DNA of 64,000 nt from Alteromonas oceanisediminis (GCF_018474025.1 NZ_JAHCTA010000004.1:248001-312000), one strand, 5' to 3'; numbered from the stretch's first letter, positions 1 to 12,271 are shown. A program made the numbers and translations. The notes: generated by a model not told the origin, from the sequence alone.

Positions 1-2408
<2,408 letters not shown>

Positions 2409-2427
2409 TTAGGATACTCGCCCTTTG

Positions 2428-5400
2428 TTATGCATTGGCAATGGCAACAGCTTCTTCAACATCGACCGCAACCATTCTCGATACGCCCGGCTCCGACATA
2501 GTAACACCCGTAAGGTGTTCTGCCATTTCCATCGCAATTTTATTGTGGGTGATATAAATAAACTGCACAGTTTTAGACATTTCTGACACAAGCCGGCAAA
2601 AGCGCCCTACGTTAGCATCGTCGAGCGGTGCATCAACTTCATCGAGCAAACAAAACGGTGCAGGATTTAATCTAAAAATCGCAAATACTAATGATAATGC
2701 GGTTAAGGCTTTTTCTCCACCACTGAGAAGATGGATTGTAGTATTTTTCTTGCCCGGCGGTCGCGCCATAATCGTTACCCCAGTTTCAAGCAAATCTTCA
2801 CCCGTTAAGGCCAGATAGGCACTCCCCCCTCCGAAGACTTTAGGAAACAGTGTTTTTAAATCGTCATTGACTTGTTCAAACGTTCGACTGAAACGATCTT
2901 TGGTTTCGCGATCAATTTTGCGGATGGCTTCTTCCAGTGTATCCAATGCATGCTGTAAATCGTCAAACTGCGTGTCTAAATGCGCTTTTCGTGCTGCTTG
3001 AGCTTCAAATTCTTCTACCGCAGCCAGGTTCACTGCGCCAAGTCGAGACACGGCGGCTTTGGTTGATTCCAGCTTAGTATTCCACGCTTCTTCACTGGCA
3101 TCGTCAGGCAAACGTTCCAGTGCTGCGCTCAACGTTTGCTGCGTTTCTGACAATTGCTCAAGTACACTGGCGGCACGAACTTTGTAGCCTTCACAGTCTA
3201 ATCTGAGACGCTCGATAGAGGCGTGTTGTGAATGCAGATCCTGAGTATCGTTAGCGTGCTTCTTTTCGCCCTCACGTAGTTGCTGTTCAATATCCGCCAA
3301 CGTCGCTTGTTTTTCAGACTGACGTAAAGCGACATCTTCTCTTTGCTTCAGCAGCGCCTCAATTTCATCTTGCTGTTGTTCGCTGGGAAGCAGCAACTTC
3401 GCTTGCTCTTGCTCAATTTTCTGTAAGCGCTCCTTGCGCTCAGTGTGCACAGTACTGAGGCTTTCATGCTTCTCTTTCAATCGCGTGAGTTCGTTGTGTA
3501 ATTGCTGTAGTGATAGGGTTTGCCGGTGAAGCTCTGATTTGATGTGCTCAAGTTGCGAACGCGCATCAGTGACCGCCGCTTCGCATTGTTCGCGGGACTT
3601 CTCATAGTGAAGTTGCTCAGCTTCAAAATCCAGCAAGCGCTCTTCCACATCTGCCACGCGTGCGGATAATGCATCTAACTGTTGTTGCTCTTTGGCTAGC
3701 AATCGCTTCTGCTCGACAAGATCATCTTGTAAACGTTTTTCACGACTACTTTGCTGCTCGATCTGCATGGTTAGCATAGACACACGATTTTGCGCTTGCA
3801 AAAAAGCATGCTTCGCTTTTTCCACCGCTTCTGCTGTGTCTCGACAGAGCGCAGCGTTGTCAGCCAGATCAGCGATTGCCGCCTTGAGTTGCTGCTCAAG
3901 CACTGCCTTTTCTTGATCTGCTTCAGCCAGCAACATCTCACACTCAGCAATTCGCGCACTACGCACCGCCTTGCCCGGTGCAGACACAGTGAGTTGACGT
4001 AACCAGTCAACACCAAGCCACGGGCCCTCTTCACTAATAACCGACTGGTGTGGTTCAAGCCGTTTTTGCACTGCCCGCGCCGCTTCTGCAGAGTCAGCGA
4101 CTAAAATGTGATTAAGCTGACTGGGAACACGTTCATTCGTCACGCGCTGGGCCAAACTGCCCTCTACCTTATGGCTGGTCCATGCACTGTTGAATGACAC
4201 CATCGGCACGCTGGCAGACTTTGCTTGCGCGTAAAATTCATGTTCACTTTCAATCACAAATGCCTCGTTCCATTGCTCAGCGACCCGATCAAATAACCGC
4301 TCAAACCCCTTTTCTATAGCAAGCTGCTGCCATACTTGCGTAAAGCCCTGAGACTTGAGTGCTGCACTTGTCTTGTCAGACAGGTCATCTTGTAAGCTCT
4401 TCAGCCCCTCTATTTCGGCGCTGAAGCGTTGTTGACGCGCTGAAATCTGCTGCTCAGAGACCTTTAATGCATCGTGTTTAGCTTGCAGATCGACGCGCTG
4501 TGAGCACGCTGCCTCATAGGCGTCAGAGGCTTCATCGCGTTGCTGCGCTAATGTGTTGGATTCGATCTTCGCTTGCGCGCGTTCGCGTACGCGCTCTTCG
4601 TGATCCAAAAAGGATAATTCCTGCTCAATTTCAGTCATACGCTGCTGCGTTCTTAACTGCATACTCATGGTCGACTGAATTTGACTATGGTAAGACTGAG
4701 CTTGTTGCTTTAGCTGTTGATGTGCTTGCTCCTGCACTTGATACTCACGACCAAAGTCTGTGAGTTTCCGTTCGGCGGTATCCCGCGAACGCAATGCGGT
4801 CTCGGCTTGTTCCTGCAGTATTTCTAACGCAGGCTCAAGTCGCTCAACCTCGGTTGCAGATGCCTCGCGCAAGCTAGATAGCGCCTCCAACTCCGTTGCT
4901 TCCAACGCCAACTTGTTTCGCTGCTCCTGCGCTTCGGCGTTGAGTTCTTGGTGCCGTTGCTGCGCATAATCGCGAGATTGTTCCAAGCGGGTAATGTGCG
5001 TACCAATCGTAAATAGTTGCTGTTGTAAATCCTCGATTGCGTGCTTTGTGTCTGCCTGTATTTGACGCTGCTCAGACAGCAGGGCTTCATCGCGTCGTTG
5101 CGAAGCGACTAAGGCCTCGTAATCAGTTTCAGCAAGGTGAATTTTTTGAGTGAGGTTATCCACACGCTCAGAGTAGCCTGCCCACTTCAGTGCAGCCAGT
5201 TCACTTTTCACGTTGCGCTCAACCGCCTTAAGCTCTTTATACCGCCGGGCCGCCTGAGCTTGACGATGAAGTTTATCGAGTTGCGTGGTCAACTCACTGC
5301 GCACATCTTCCAAGCGTTCCAAGTTCTCTCGGGTATGGCGAATACGCGTTTCCGTTTCTCGGCGTCGCTCCTTGTATTTGCTGATACCTGCCGCCTCTTC

Positions 5401-5892
5401 AATAAAAACGCGCAGCTCCTGAGGTTTAGACTCAATCAGTCGAGAAATCATTCCTTGTTCAATAATGGCATAGCTACGTGGCCCTAGCCCCGTGCCTAAA
5501 AACAGGTCGGTTACATCACGGCGACGGCAGCGACTTCCATTTAGCCAATAGCTGGATTGTGCGTCACGCGTAACCACTCGTTTGACCGCTATTTCGTTGT
5601 AGCGAGCAAACTCACCTTGAATACGACCAGACGCGTTGTCAAAGATAAGCTCTACGCTGCACTGAGAGACCGATTTTCTGGCACTGGATCCACTGAAAAT
5701 CACGTCAGTCATAGCATCACCACGAAGGTTTTTCGCTGAACTTTCACCGAGCACCCAACGCACAGCGTCAATCACATTTGACTTTCCACAACCGTTCGGC
5801 CCCACAATGGCGGTCATATCGCCGGGGAAAGGAATTGATGTCGCGTCGACAAAGGATTTAAAACCAGCGAGTTTAATTCGTTTTAAGCGCAT
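2428..5892 (-). CDS. smc: Chromosome partition protein SMC
   Basis: SMC is the condensin ATPase that organises and segregates the chromosome with ScpA and ScpB. The 1154-residue protein has the full architecture: N-terminal Walker A GPNGCGKSN at 31-39, a long coiled coil, a hinge around residues 510-640, a second coiled coil, and a C-terminal head with the ABC signature LSGGEK from residue 1056 and Walker B CLLDE at 1081-1085. Its presence suggests a Smc-ScpAB system rather than the MukBEF system of Enterobacteria and Vibrio. It is first in the smc-zipA-ligA unit. The ATG at 5892 gives the conserved MRLKRIKLAGFKSF start. Confidence 0.97.
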   Translation of the reverse strand: MRLKRIKLAGFKSFVDATSIPFPGDMTAIVGPNGCGKSNVIDAVRWVLGESSAKNLRGDAMTDVIFSGSSARKSVSQCSVELIFDNASGRIQGEFARYNEIAVKRVVTRDAQSSYWLNGSRCRRRDVTDLFLGTGLGPRSYAIIEQGMISRLIESKPQELRVFIEEAAGISKYKERRRETETRIRHTRENLERLEDVRSELTTQLDKLHRQAQAARRYKELKAVERNVKSELAALKWAGYSERVDNLTQKIHLAETDYEALVASQRRDEALLSEQRQIQADTKHAIEDLQQQLFTIGTHITRLEQSRDYAQQRHQELNAEAQEQRNKLALEATELEALSSLREASATEVERLEPALEILQEQAETALRSRDTAERKLTDFGREYQVQEQAHQQLKQQAQSYHSQIQSTMSMQLRTQQRMTEIEQELSFLDHEERVRERAQAKIESNTLAQQRDEASDAYEAACSQRVDLQAKHDALKVSEQQISARQQRFSAEIEGLKSLQDDLSDKTSAALKSQGFTQVWQQLAIEKGFERLFDRVAEQWNEAFVIESEHEFYAQAKSASVPMVSFNSAWTSHKVEGSLAQRVTNERVPSQLNHILVADSAEAARAVQKRLEPHQSVISEEGPWLGVDWLRQLTVSAPGKAVRSARIAECEMLLAEADQEKAVLEQQLKAAIADLADNAALCRDTAEAVEKAKHAFLQAQNRVSMLTMQIEQQSSREKRLQDDLVEQKRLLAKEQQQLDALSARVADVEERLLDFEAEQLHYEKSREQCEAAVTDARSQLEHIKSELHRQTLSLQQLHNELTRLKEKHESLSTVHTERKERLQKIEQEQAKLLLPSEQQQDEIEALLKQREDVALRQSEKQATLADIEQQLREGEKKHANDTQDLHSQHASIERLRLDCEGYKVRAASVLEQLSETQQTLSAALERLPDDASEEAWNTKLESTKAAVSRLGAVNLAAVEEFEAQAARKAHLDTQFDDLQHALDTLEEAIRKIDRETKDRFSRTFEQVNDDLKTLFPKVFGGGSAYLALTGEDLLETGVTIMARPPGKKNTTIHLLSGGEKALTALSLVFAIFRLNPAPFCLLDEVDAPLDDANVGRFCRLVSEMSKTVQFIYITHNKIAMEMAEHLTGVTMSEPGVSRMVAVDVEEAVAIANA

Positions 5893-5955
5893 CGCTAATG
5901 AGGATCTCTGTCATAACTGCGAACAATGGCTGGCAGGCGGTAATTGAGTGATTTG

Positions 5956-5984
5956 AATGTAACAAAACTCATCGCTTGTAACAA
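5956..5984 (-). promoter_or_regulatory. Candidate sigma-70 promoter for smc-zipA-ligA
   Basis: On the minus strand a TTGTTA -35 (5984-5979) and a TACATT -10 (5961-5956) are separated by 17 bases. This would start transcription near 5949, about 55 bases before the smc ATG. It is close to a candidate cysZ promoter on the other strand, as expected for a compact divergent region. It is called only from consensus similarity (4 of 6 in each box). Confidence 0.35.
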
Positions 5985-5991
5985 TTGACCT

Positions 5992-6020
5992 TTTTCAGTT
6001 GACCTGAGAATAGGTACACT
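5992..6020 (+). promoter_or_regulatory. Candidate sigma-70 promoter for cysZ
   Basis: TTTTCA (5992-5997) and TACACT (6015-6020) are separated by 17 bases. Transcription would start near 6027. That leaves almost no leader for the upstream ATG at 6031 but a normal one for the GTG at 6058, which helps decide the cysZ start. Each box matches 4 of 6 consensus positions. Confidence 0.3.
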
Positions 6021-6057
6021 ACGCGCCAAGATGTCATTGCAGACAAATGAGGCGATC

Positions 6058-6831
6058 GTGACAGAGATGGGCAATAGCAGTGCGAAAAGCGGTATGAGTT
6101 ACTTTATGAGTGGCTTCAGCCTGATCCAGACAAAAGGCTTAAAACGGTTTGTGCTGGTCCCTTTATTTATCAACCTGATACTGTTTGTCACTGCGTTTTA
6201 TTTCCTGTTTGGCGAGATTGGAAGCAGTATTGCCTGGTTAGTCAACCTGATACCAGATTGGCTGGGCTGGCTAAAAGAAGGTTTGGCGTTTCTGCTCTGG
6301 CCCATCGCTGTGCTGAGTATCCTACTCGTGTTCGCATTGGTCTTTGGTACGCTTGCTAACTGGATCGCTGCACCTTTCAATGGGTTGCTGGCAGAGAAAG
6401 TAGAGCGCCACTTAACCGGTCAAAGCCTGGGCGACGAGGGATTACTATCGATCATTAAAGATATTCCCCGCACTCTCGCTCGAGAGTTTGCGAAGCTAGG
6501 CTATTACCTGCCCCGTGCGGTTGGTTTTTTAATTCTGTTCTTCCTGATCCCCGTATTCGGACAAGTGATTTGGTTTTTATTCTCTGCTTGGATGATGGCT
6601 ATACAATATTGCGACTATGCGTTTGATAACCACAAGGTAGGATTCTCCGAAATGAAGCTGGCACTGGGTACAAAGCGCACGAAAAGTATGACCTTTGGTA
6701 TGATGGTCAGTGTCACCTCGATGGTTCCTATTCTGAATTTTCTGGTGATGCCTGTGGCAATTTGTGGCGCAACGGCGATGTGGGTAGATAATTTTCGCGA
6801 CCAATACCGGCCACTCGCTCCTGTTGAGTAA
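6058..6831 (+). CDS. cysZ: Sulfate transporter CysZ
   Basis: CysZ is an inner-membrane protein that takes up sulfate for assimilation. The sequence follows E. coli CysZ closely, including the VFGTLANWIAAPFNGLLAEKVE stretch and four to six hydrophobic segments. I prefer the GTG at 6058 (257 residues; E. coli has 253) because GAGG at 6049-6052 sits five bases upstream. The ATG at 6031 would add nine residues, has no ribosome site and would fall almost at the predicted transcription start. The last 104 bases overlap the tail of the convergent gene on the minus strand. No cys genes are adjacent. Confidence 0.92.
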   Translation: MTEMGNSSAKSGMSYFMSGFSLIQTKGLKRFVLVPLFINLILFVTAFYFLFGEIGSSIAWLVNLIPDWLGWLKEGLAFLLWPIAVLSILLVFALVFGTLANWIAAPFNGLLAEKVERHLTGQSLGDEGLLSIIKDIPRTLAREFAKLGYYLPRAVGFLILFFLIPVFGQVIWFLFSAWMMAIQYCDYAFDNHKVGFSEMKLALGTKRTKSMTFGMMVSVTSMVPILNFLVMPVAICGATAMWVDNFRDQYRPLAPVE

Positions 6832-8302
6832 CCGCAAAAACCAGCCACTCTCTAGCTTTTTCAAGCTGGTCGATACTGCGATAGTGCTCTGCAATATTTA
6901 AAGCCACAGGATACCAGTGATGCTGGTTGAGTATTTGCTCTCGCCACAAGCGTCGATAGACAGCCGGAATGAAATCGATATCGTGAAATTCCATAAAGGT
7001 GCGTTCGGCGGTCAGCTTGTAGGCAACTTGATCGATATTTTGACAAGTTCGCGCCGGGTGAAGTGTGAGAGGCAGATCACTGACACCTTCCTGGATCAAT
7101 GACTGTGTTTGTGTTTGCCAATGCCGTAGTCTGCTCATTGGCGCATAGGTGATCTCGCCGTCGAACACAAGGTTGGGCGCGCGTTGCGTTTTACAATGAT
7201 GGCGCGCCAACGTTGTTGTGATGGGGTACTCGTCAGCAAACCCAGCAAAATGGGCGAGTTCGTGCACCAATACTGAATAGGGGTCAGTGAGGTCAATATA
7301 CATTGCGCCTCGGTCTACATAAGCTCGGGCTTTCTCGGCAAATACGATCACATGAGTCACATCGTTAGCGTTGATGGTTGACGAAAGCCGCGTTAGGTCA
7401 CAGCTAAAGCGCTCTCGTCCAGCCTGCTGCTTCTTGGAACACCACTGGTCCTTATCCGCCAGCCAAATGGGATCAGCAACGCAAATCGGTAGCTCAGAAA
7501 GGCGCTTATCATCCTTCAATTGATCGATTAGATGAATCGCCTGCGCCTGGCTCTCTAAAGACAGCGTGACGGGCATGATACGCATAGCACAATGACGCGG
7601 CTGTTCAGACTGCCGCAACGCATCGAACCTTAATTCTGAGCGTTGTGTGTTTGGGTTTTCGGGTCGATGGTGCATCGCTACGTCGACTAATTCGGCCGCT
7701 TGCTCGTGACCTAACTCAGCTGCCACAGTAAAGTACTGTAAGGATTGATTGAATGCCTGTTCAGATTCGATTTTCGCCATGACTTTACCCAGTGCAAATG
7801 CATCTTCCGCGTAGTGAGCAGCAGTCTGCTTTAACCACGGTAGTGCCTTCTCCGGCTCAGAATTCATCAAGAACCAGTTTGCTAAGGCACTTTGAGCAGG
7901 TAAGTAATTCTGCTCAGCACTGGCTTTCAACAGCGCCATGCGCTTGTCGGTATGTTGAGTCTCTAAGCCCAACAAAAATTGCGCTTCAGGCGATCCCATT
8001 CGGCTTGCCCGCGATAGCCAGTGGCTACGCTGCTGCAGATCTACTGAGCGTTCAGCAAGGGCGACTAAGGCGACTACACTGTCGCGTTCCCCCAGCTGTG
8101 TTAGCCAATATCGCTGCAGTGACTCATCCGTTATGCGTAAAACAACCTGCTCTAAATGCATCAATGCATCGGGATTACCCAAATGTAACGCTTGAAACAA
8201 GCGCTCTGGTCTGGTGACAGTGTTCTGCTCAGGAAGTTGACGCGTTGCTGACGAGGTTAACAATAACGCTGCCGCTGCGACCAAAGGCCACAACAGCTTC
8301 AT
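6728..8302 (-). CDS. Secreted Sel1-like repeat protein with metzincin motif
   Basis: No characterised family is recognised for the whole protein (524 residues). It starts with a signal peptide (MKLLWPLVAAAALLLTSSA), so it should be periplasmic or secreted. Residues about 80-210 are alpha-helical with Sel1/TPR-like units (LSRASRMGSPEAQFLLG, LKASAEQNYLPAQSALA, FTVAAELGHEQAAEL). The second half contains HELAHFAGFAD at 347-357, an exact HExxHxxGxxD zinc motif of metzincin peptidases, with a possible Met-turn (APMS, Met389). Four cysteines follow residue 270. Its ATG overlaps the nlpI stop as ATGA, so the two are translationally coupled. The 3' end overlaps cysZ by 104 bases. Peptidase activity is inferred from the motif only. 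Confidence 0.8.
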   Translation of the reverse strand: MKLLWPLVAAAALLLTSSATRQLPEQNTVTRPERLFQALHLGNPDALMHLEQVVLRITDESLQRYWLTQLGERDSVVALVALAERSVDLQQRSHWLSRASRMGSPEAQFLLGLETQHTDKRMALLKASAEQNYLPAQSALANWFLMNSEPEKALPWLKQTAAHYAEDAFALGKVMAKIESEQAFNQSLQYFTVAAELGHEQAAELVDVAMHHRPENPNTQRSELRFDALRQSEQPRHCAMRIMPVTLSLESQAQAIHLIDQLKDDKRLSELPICVADPIWLADKDQWCSKKQQAGRERFSCDLTRLSSTINANDVTHVIVFAEKARAYVDRGAMYIDLTDPYSVLVHELAHFAGFADEYPITTTLARHHCKTQRAPNLVFDGEITYAPMSRLRHWQTQTQSLIQEGVSDLPLTLHPARTCQNIDQVAYKLTAERTFMEFHDIDFIPAVYRRLWREQILNQHHWYPVALNIAEHYRSIDQLEKAREWLVFAVTQQERVAGIGRENYLPTSPLRHKLPQASPENSE

Positions 8303-9225
8303 TGAGTCTCTTCAGAGTTTGCTGCTGGGATTAGATTACGCATTCTTTCCAGTTCAAGACGTGCGTAACGATGCTCAACGTACTCAAACACATTGGTACT
8401 CAAGGCGAGCTTAAAGTAATTTGAGGCTATTCCGCGCTCACCGCGCGCACTGTGGTACTTGCCCAGATAAAAATAGGCTTCACACAGCCGATCAGTTAAT
8501 TCGTTTTGACTGGCAACACCGTCTAACAAAGAGGTTAGTAACGCATTTTCACTGATCTTGCCTAGATAGAAATCAACCACACTGACTGCCCAATTTGATT
8601 CATCTAATGCTTTACGTTGCGCCTTGAGTGAAGTCATAGCCTGTTCAGGATCGATCTCCCGCATCACAATATAATGCCAAATTGCGCGGTAAGGGTCAGT
8701 CTGATCCTGCTGCAAAAAGGTGCTGATATCATTTTTTGCCAGATCAGGACGCCCGCCATAGTAGAGTGCAATGCCGCGATTCAGAAATGCAAATTCATAA
8801 TCCGGATTAATCTCTAACGAGGAATCAAACGCCTCATAGGCTTGGATGAACTCCATTTGTTGAGTGTATTGAACGCCAATCGAGTTGTACGCTTCTGCCA
8901 TGTCTGGTTTGAGCTGTAAAGCTTGTGTGAAGTCATATTGTGCTAGTCCTACTAAGCCAACACTGTCATACAGGGTACCGCGCTGATAAAGCAGCTCTGC
9001 CCGCTCGGTGTCGTCAATTTCAGCCTGATCAAGAATGTAGTTATAGCGTGCAATGGCCAATTGAGCACGCGGATTCATCGGTGCTGGCTCGGCGAGGAGC
9101 AAGTTACCCATTTGCGGCGCTTGCGATGTAGGTAGTGTCGAACAACCTGTCAAAAAGAGGACTATCAGGACTACGGAAAAAGGAAATGACCGCAAGATAT
9201 AATCGTACAAAATAAAAAATCCCAT
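8299..9225 (-). CDS. nlpI: NlpI-type TPR lipoprotein
   Basis: NlpI is an outer-membrane lipoprotein built of TPR repeats. In E. coli it delivers the peptidoglycan hydrolase MepS to the protease Prc and scaffolds other cell-wall enzymes. The sequence matches E. coli NlpI along its length (LLYQRGTLYDSVGLVGLAQ, NRGIALYYGGRPDLA, FYLGKISE, VEHRYARLEL). The lipobox LTGC puts the lipidated cysteine at residue 28 when translation starts at the ATG at 9225 (308 residues). An upstream TTG at 9264 is open but gives an odd N-terminus, and a TTG at 9195 would give a more classical signal peptide, so the start is uncertain. It overlaps the next gene by four bases. Confidence 0.88.
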   Translation of the reverse strand: MGFFILYDYILRSFPFSVVLIVLFLTGCSTLPTSQAPQMGNLLLAEPAPMNPRAQLAIARYNYILDQAEIDDTERAELLYQRGTLYDSVGLVGLAQYDFTQALQLKPDMAEAYNSIGVQYTQQMEFIQAYEAFDSSLEINPDYEFAFLNRGIALYYGGRPDLAKNDISTFLQQDQTDPYRAIWHYIVMREIDPEQAMTSLKAQRKALDESNWAVSVVDFYLGKISENALLTSLLDGVASQNELTDRLCEAYFYLGKYHSARGERGIASNYFKLALSTNVFEYVEHRYARLELERMRNLIPAANSEETQ

Positions 9226-9305
9226 TTGCGGTAAAAGCACAACGACTATTGCACTTATCACCAAACATGATAAAAAAGGCAGCCGATTGAAGACAGTGGC
9301 ACCTT

Positions 9306-9740
9306 ATGGACAACGACCAAACCGATATTAACAAAATTAATCAGCGGACTACAGCACTGCTTTCTGCTGCCAGGCAGGCGCAAACAAACGCCTACGCGCC
9401 GTATTCCGGATTCAAAGTGGGTGCCGCTCTGTTGAATAAAAATGGGGATATATTTACTGGATGCAATGTTGAAAATGCAGCATTTCCACTGGGGCAGTGT
9501 GCAGAAGCCTCTGCAATCAGCGCAATGGTTGCCGCTGGGTCACAACAGCTCTCCCGCATCCTTATTGTCAGCCCCAATGAAGAACACTGCTTTCCCTGCG
9601 GGGGCTGCCGACAAAAAATAGCCGAGTTTGCGCATCCGGAGACTGTAGTCATTATGGCAACGCAGAGCGGTTCACTAGTCTATCGGACCATAACACAGTT
9701 ACTGCCAGACGCTTTCAATTTGAACGAAACACCTACCTAA
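9306..9740 (+). CDS. cdd: Cytidine deaminase (short, tetrameric type)
   Basis: Cdd deaminates cytidine and deoxycytidine to uridine and deoxyuridine in pyrimidine salvage. The 144-residue protein is the short homotetrameric form, unlike the 294-residue E. coli enzyme. It shows the catalytic C-A-E triad at 65-67, the PCGGC zinc ligands C98 and C101, and the nucleoside-binding FKVGAAL and NVENAAFP motifs. It is divergent from nlpI and its stop overlaps by four bases the stop of the convergent DUF1244 gene. Confidence 0.95.
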   Translation: MDNDQTDINKINQRTTALLSAARQAQTNAYAPYSGFKVGAALLNKNGDIFTGCNVENAAFPLGQCAEASAISAMVAAGSQQLSRILIVSPNEEHCFPCGGCRQKIAEFAHPETVVIMATQSGSLVYRTITQLLPDAFNLNETPT

Positions 9741-10042
9741 CCACACCCTTTATCCGCTTGACGCGCTTCAAACGCAGCCAACTGTGCAGGTGTCGCTTGG
9801 GCTTGATAATGCGTTTTCCATTCGCTGTATGGCATGCCATAGACGCGTTCACGAGCGGCTTCATAGTCTAAGGTCTCACCACGTTCTTCGGCTGCCGCCA
9901 CATACCACTTGGCCAAACAGTTCCGGCAAAAGTCCGCCAAAATCATCAAATCAATATTTTGTACATCTTTGTTATCATCCAAATGTGCCAACAGACGCCT
10001 AAAAACCGCGGCCTCGATTTCAGTTTCTTTTTGTTTTTCCAT
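9737..10042 (-). CDS. DUF1244 family protein
   Basis: This small protein of unknown function (101 residues) belongs to the DUF1244 family widespread in Proteobacteria. The recognisable part is AAVFRRLLAHLDDN followed by IDLMILADFCRNCLAKWY and a YGMPYSEWKTHYQ segment. It has a cysteine pair in FCRNCL. The ATG at 10042 is chosen because GGGAG lies seven bases upstream; a longer frame starting at 10063 lacks a ribosome site. It converges on cdd and is downstream of pnp but separated from it by a terminator. Confidence 0.85.
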   Translation of the reverse strand: MEKQKETEIEAAVFRRLLAHLDDNKDVQNIDLMILADFCRNCLAKWYVAAAEERGETLDYEAARERVYGMPYSEWKTHYQAQATPAQLAAFEARQADKGCG

Positions 10043-10081
10043 CTGATCACTCCCACTATTCAATGCTTTACACCTGTGCCG

Positions 10082-10113
10082 TAAAAAGAGAAAACCAGCG
10101 CAAGCGCTGGTTT
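10082..10113 (-). terminator. Rho-independent terminator of pnp
   Basis: A perfect 10-bp stem (10092-10101 with 10104-10113, core CCAGCGC/GCGCTGG) closes on a very short loop. On the minus strand it is followed by a T-rich run (TTTTCTCTTTTT). It sits 31 bases past the pnp stop and ahead of the DUF1244 gene. Confidence 0.85.
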
Positions 10114-10144
10114 CCTATGACACTACAATAACGCGACTGAACGC

Positions 10145-12271
10145 TTATTCGCTGTCAGTATTGTTACCTTCGTTATCTTCACGCGCTGGCTTTTCAAGTA
10201 ACTCTTTGATACTCAGGCGCACACGGTTTTGACGGTCAATTTCCATAACTTTCACGTCGACCATTTGCCCTTCCGTCAAATAATCACTGACTTTTGCAAC
10301 ACGCTCGTGAGCGATTTGTGAAATGTGTACAAGACCTTCTTTGCCTGGTAGCACTTCAACAAACGCACCGAAATCTACGCAACGAGTAACTTTACCGTGG
10401 TACGTTTTACCCACTTCAATCTCGGCAGTGACCTGCTCGATGCATTCAATAGCCACTTCGGCTTTAGCACGCTCGGTGGCAAAAATCTTGATTGTACCGT
10501 CATCTTCAATTTCGATGTTAGTATCAGATTCTTCAGTGATTGAACGAATAACGGCTCCGCCTTTACCAATAACATCACGGATTTTGTCTTGATCGATCTT
10601 CAACGTATAAATACGCGGCGCGTACTCAGACATTTCTTCGCGGTGCCCGCCAATCGCTTCATCCATCACGCCCAAAATATGCAAACGCGCTTCTTTCGCT
10701 TGCTTCAGCGCTTGCTGCATGATTTCTTTCGTGATCCCTTCAATCTTGATATCCATCTGAAGCGCCGTGATACCGTTGGTGGTACCGGCTACTTTGAAGT
10801 CCATGTCGCCAAGATGATCTTCATCACCTAAAATGTCAGATAAAACCACGAAGTTATCGTCAGATTTAACCAAGCCCATTGCAATACCCGCAACAGATGC
10901 TTTGATTGGTACACCTGCGTCCATCAAGGCCAAGGACGTACCACACACAGACGCCATTGAAGACGAACCATTCGACTCAGTGATTTCTGATACAACTCGT
11001 ACAACATACGGAAAATCCGCTTCGCTTGGCATAACAGCCTGAATACCGCGTTTCGCCAAACGTCCGTGGCCAATTTCACGACGCTTCGGCGAACCAATCA
11101 TACCGGTTTCGCCAACGCAGTATGGCGGGAAGTTATAATGCAACATGAAGCGGCTGTCGCGACGACCAGCCAACTCATCAATCATTTGCGCATCGCGCTC
11201 CGTCCCTAAGGTTGCAACAACCAAGGCTTGCGTTTCACCGCGTGTAAACACCGCTGAACCGTGAGTACGAGGAAGCAAGCCGGTCGCGACGTCTAGGGCG
11301 CGGACCATTTCTGGGCTACGGCCATCAATACGTGGCTCACCAGCAAGTATACGTGAACGTACCACGTCGCTTTCCAATTCATGAAGCAGATCGAGTACTT
11401 CTTTAGGGTCTTGCTCAGGATCGGCTTCAACAACGGCAGCTAATGCTTTCTCTGTCACCGCAGTAACCGCGTCTTTACGCTCCATTTTATCTGAAATTTG
11501 ATACGCCTCAGTCATGCCCGATTTGGCAAGTTCAGCAATCTTGTTTTTCAGTTCAGTGTTTTCCGCTTCTGGCGTCCAATCCCATTTAGGGGTATTCACC
11601 TCAGCCGCAAATTCAGAGACTGCATTAACCACGGTCTGCAACTGCTCATGGCCGTACATGACAGCACCTAGCATCACATCTTCACTGAGAATACTGGCTT
11701 CTGATTCAACCATTAGAACGGCGCTTTGTGTACCCGCTACGACCAAATCAAGTTCACTCGCTTCCTGCTCAGAAGCGCGGGTATTCAGTACATACTCACC
11801 GTCTGTGAAACCCACACGAGCGGCACCAATTGGGCCATTGAATGGGATACCGGAAATGGACAACGCCGCCGACGTACCAATCATCGCAACGATGTCAGTG
11901 GGAATGTCTGGATTTGAAGAAATCACCGTAATAACCACTTGGACTTCATTCTTGAAGCCTTCTGGAAACAACGGACGGATGGGTCTGTCGATAAGACGCG
12001 CTGTTAAGGTTTCGCTCTCTGAAGGGCGACCTTCACGCTTGAAAAAACCACCCGGGATTTTGCCGGCTGCATAGGTTTTTTCTTGGTAGTTTACCGTCAA
12101 TGGAAAAAATGATTGGTCTGGCTTGGCTTCTTTCTTACCCACAACCGTCACGAGGACCGAAGTGTCATCCATACTGGCCATGACTGCGGCAGTGGCTTGG
12201 CGAGCAATAACGCCGGTTTCTAGCGTAATGGTATGTTGACCATACGCGAATTGTTTTGTAATAGGAGTCAC
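10145..12271 (-). CDS. pnp: Polyribonucleotide nucleotidyltransferase (PNPase)
   Basis: PNPase degrades RNA 3' to 5' using phosphate and is a degradosome component. The 708-residue protein has two RNase PH domains (the second with the [15 protein letters not shown] and [10 protein letters not shown] motifs), a KH domain from about residue 553 ([14 protein letters not shown]) and an S1 domain from about 622 ([29 protein letters not shown]). The start is GTG at 12271 with AAAGGA six bases upstream. In most relatives pnp is translated after rpsO; here rpsO is absent and a LysR-type gene lies upstream with its own 100-base gap. Confidence 0.98.
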   Translation of the reverse strand: MTPITKQFAYGQHTITLETGVIARQATAAVMASMDDTSVLVTVVGKKEAKPDQSFFPLTVNYQEKTYAAGKIPGGFFKREGRPSESETLTARLIDRPIRPLFPEGFKNEVQVVITVISSNPDIPTDIVAMIGTSAALSISGIPFNGPIGAARVGFTDGEYVLNTRASEQEASELDLVVAGTQSAVLMVESEASILSEDVMLGAVMYGHEQLQTVVNAVSEFAAEVNTPKWDWTPEAENTELKNKIAELAKSGMTEAYQISDKMERKDAVTAVTEKALAAVVEADPEQDPKEVLDLLHELESDVVRSRILAGEPRIDGRSPEMVRALDVATGLLPRTHGSAVFTRGETQALVVATLGTERDAQMIDELAGRRDSRFMLHYNFPPYCVGETGMIGSPKRREIGHGRLAKRGIQAVMPSEADFPYVVRVVSEITESNGSSSMASVCGTSLALMDAGVPIKASVAGIAMGLVKSDDNFVVLSDILGDEDHLGDMDFKVAGTTNGITALQMDIKIEGITKEIMQQALKQAKEARLHILGVMDEAIGGHREEMSEYAPRIYTLKIDQDKIRDVIGKGGAVIRSITEESDTNIEIEDDGTIKIFATERAKAEVAIECIEQVTAEIEVGKTYHGKVTRCVDFGAFVEVLPGKEGLVHISQIAHERVAKVSDYLTEGQMVDVKVMEIDRQNRVRLSIKELLEKPAREDNEGNNTDSE

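Noticed and set aside
3477-5487. Several open frames antisense or out of frame within smc
   Set aside because: smc is intact and conserved throughout; these are shadows of its coiled-coil coding sequence.
9226-9264. TTG start at 9264 for nlpI
   Set aside because: It adds 13 residues ahead of an already adequate signal peptide and has no ribosome site.
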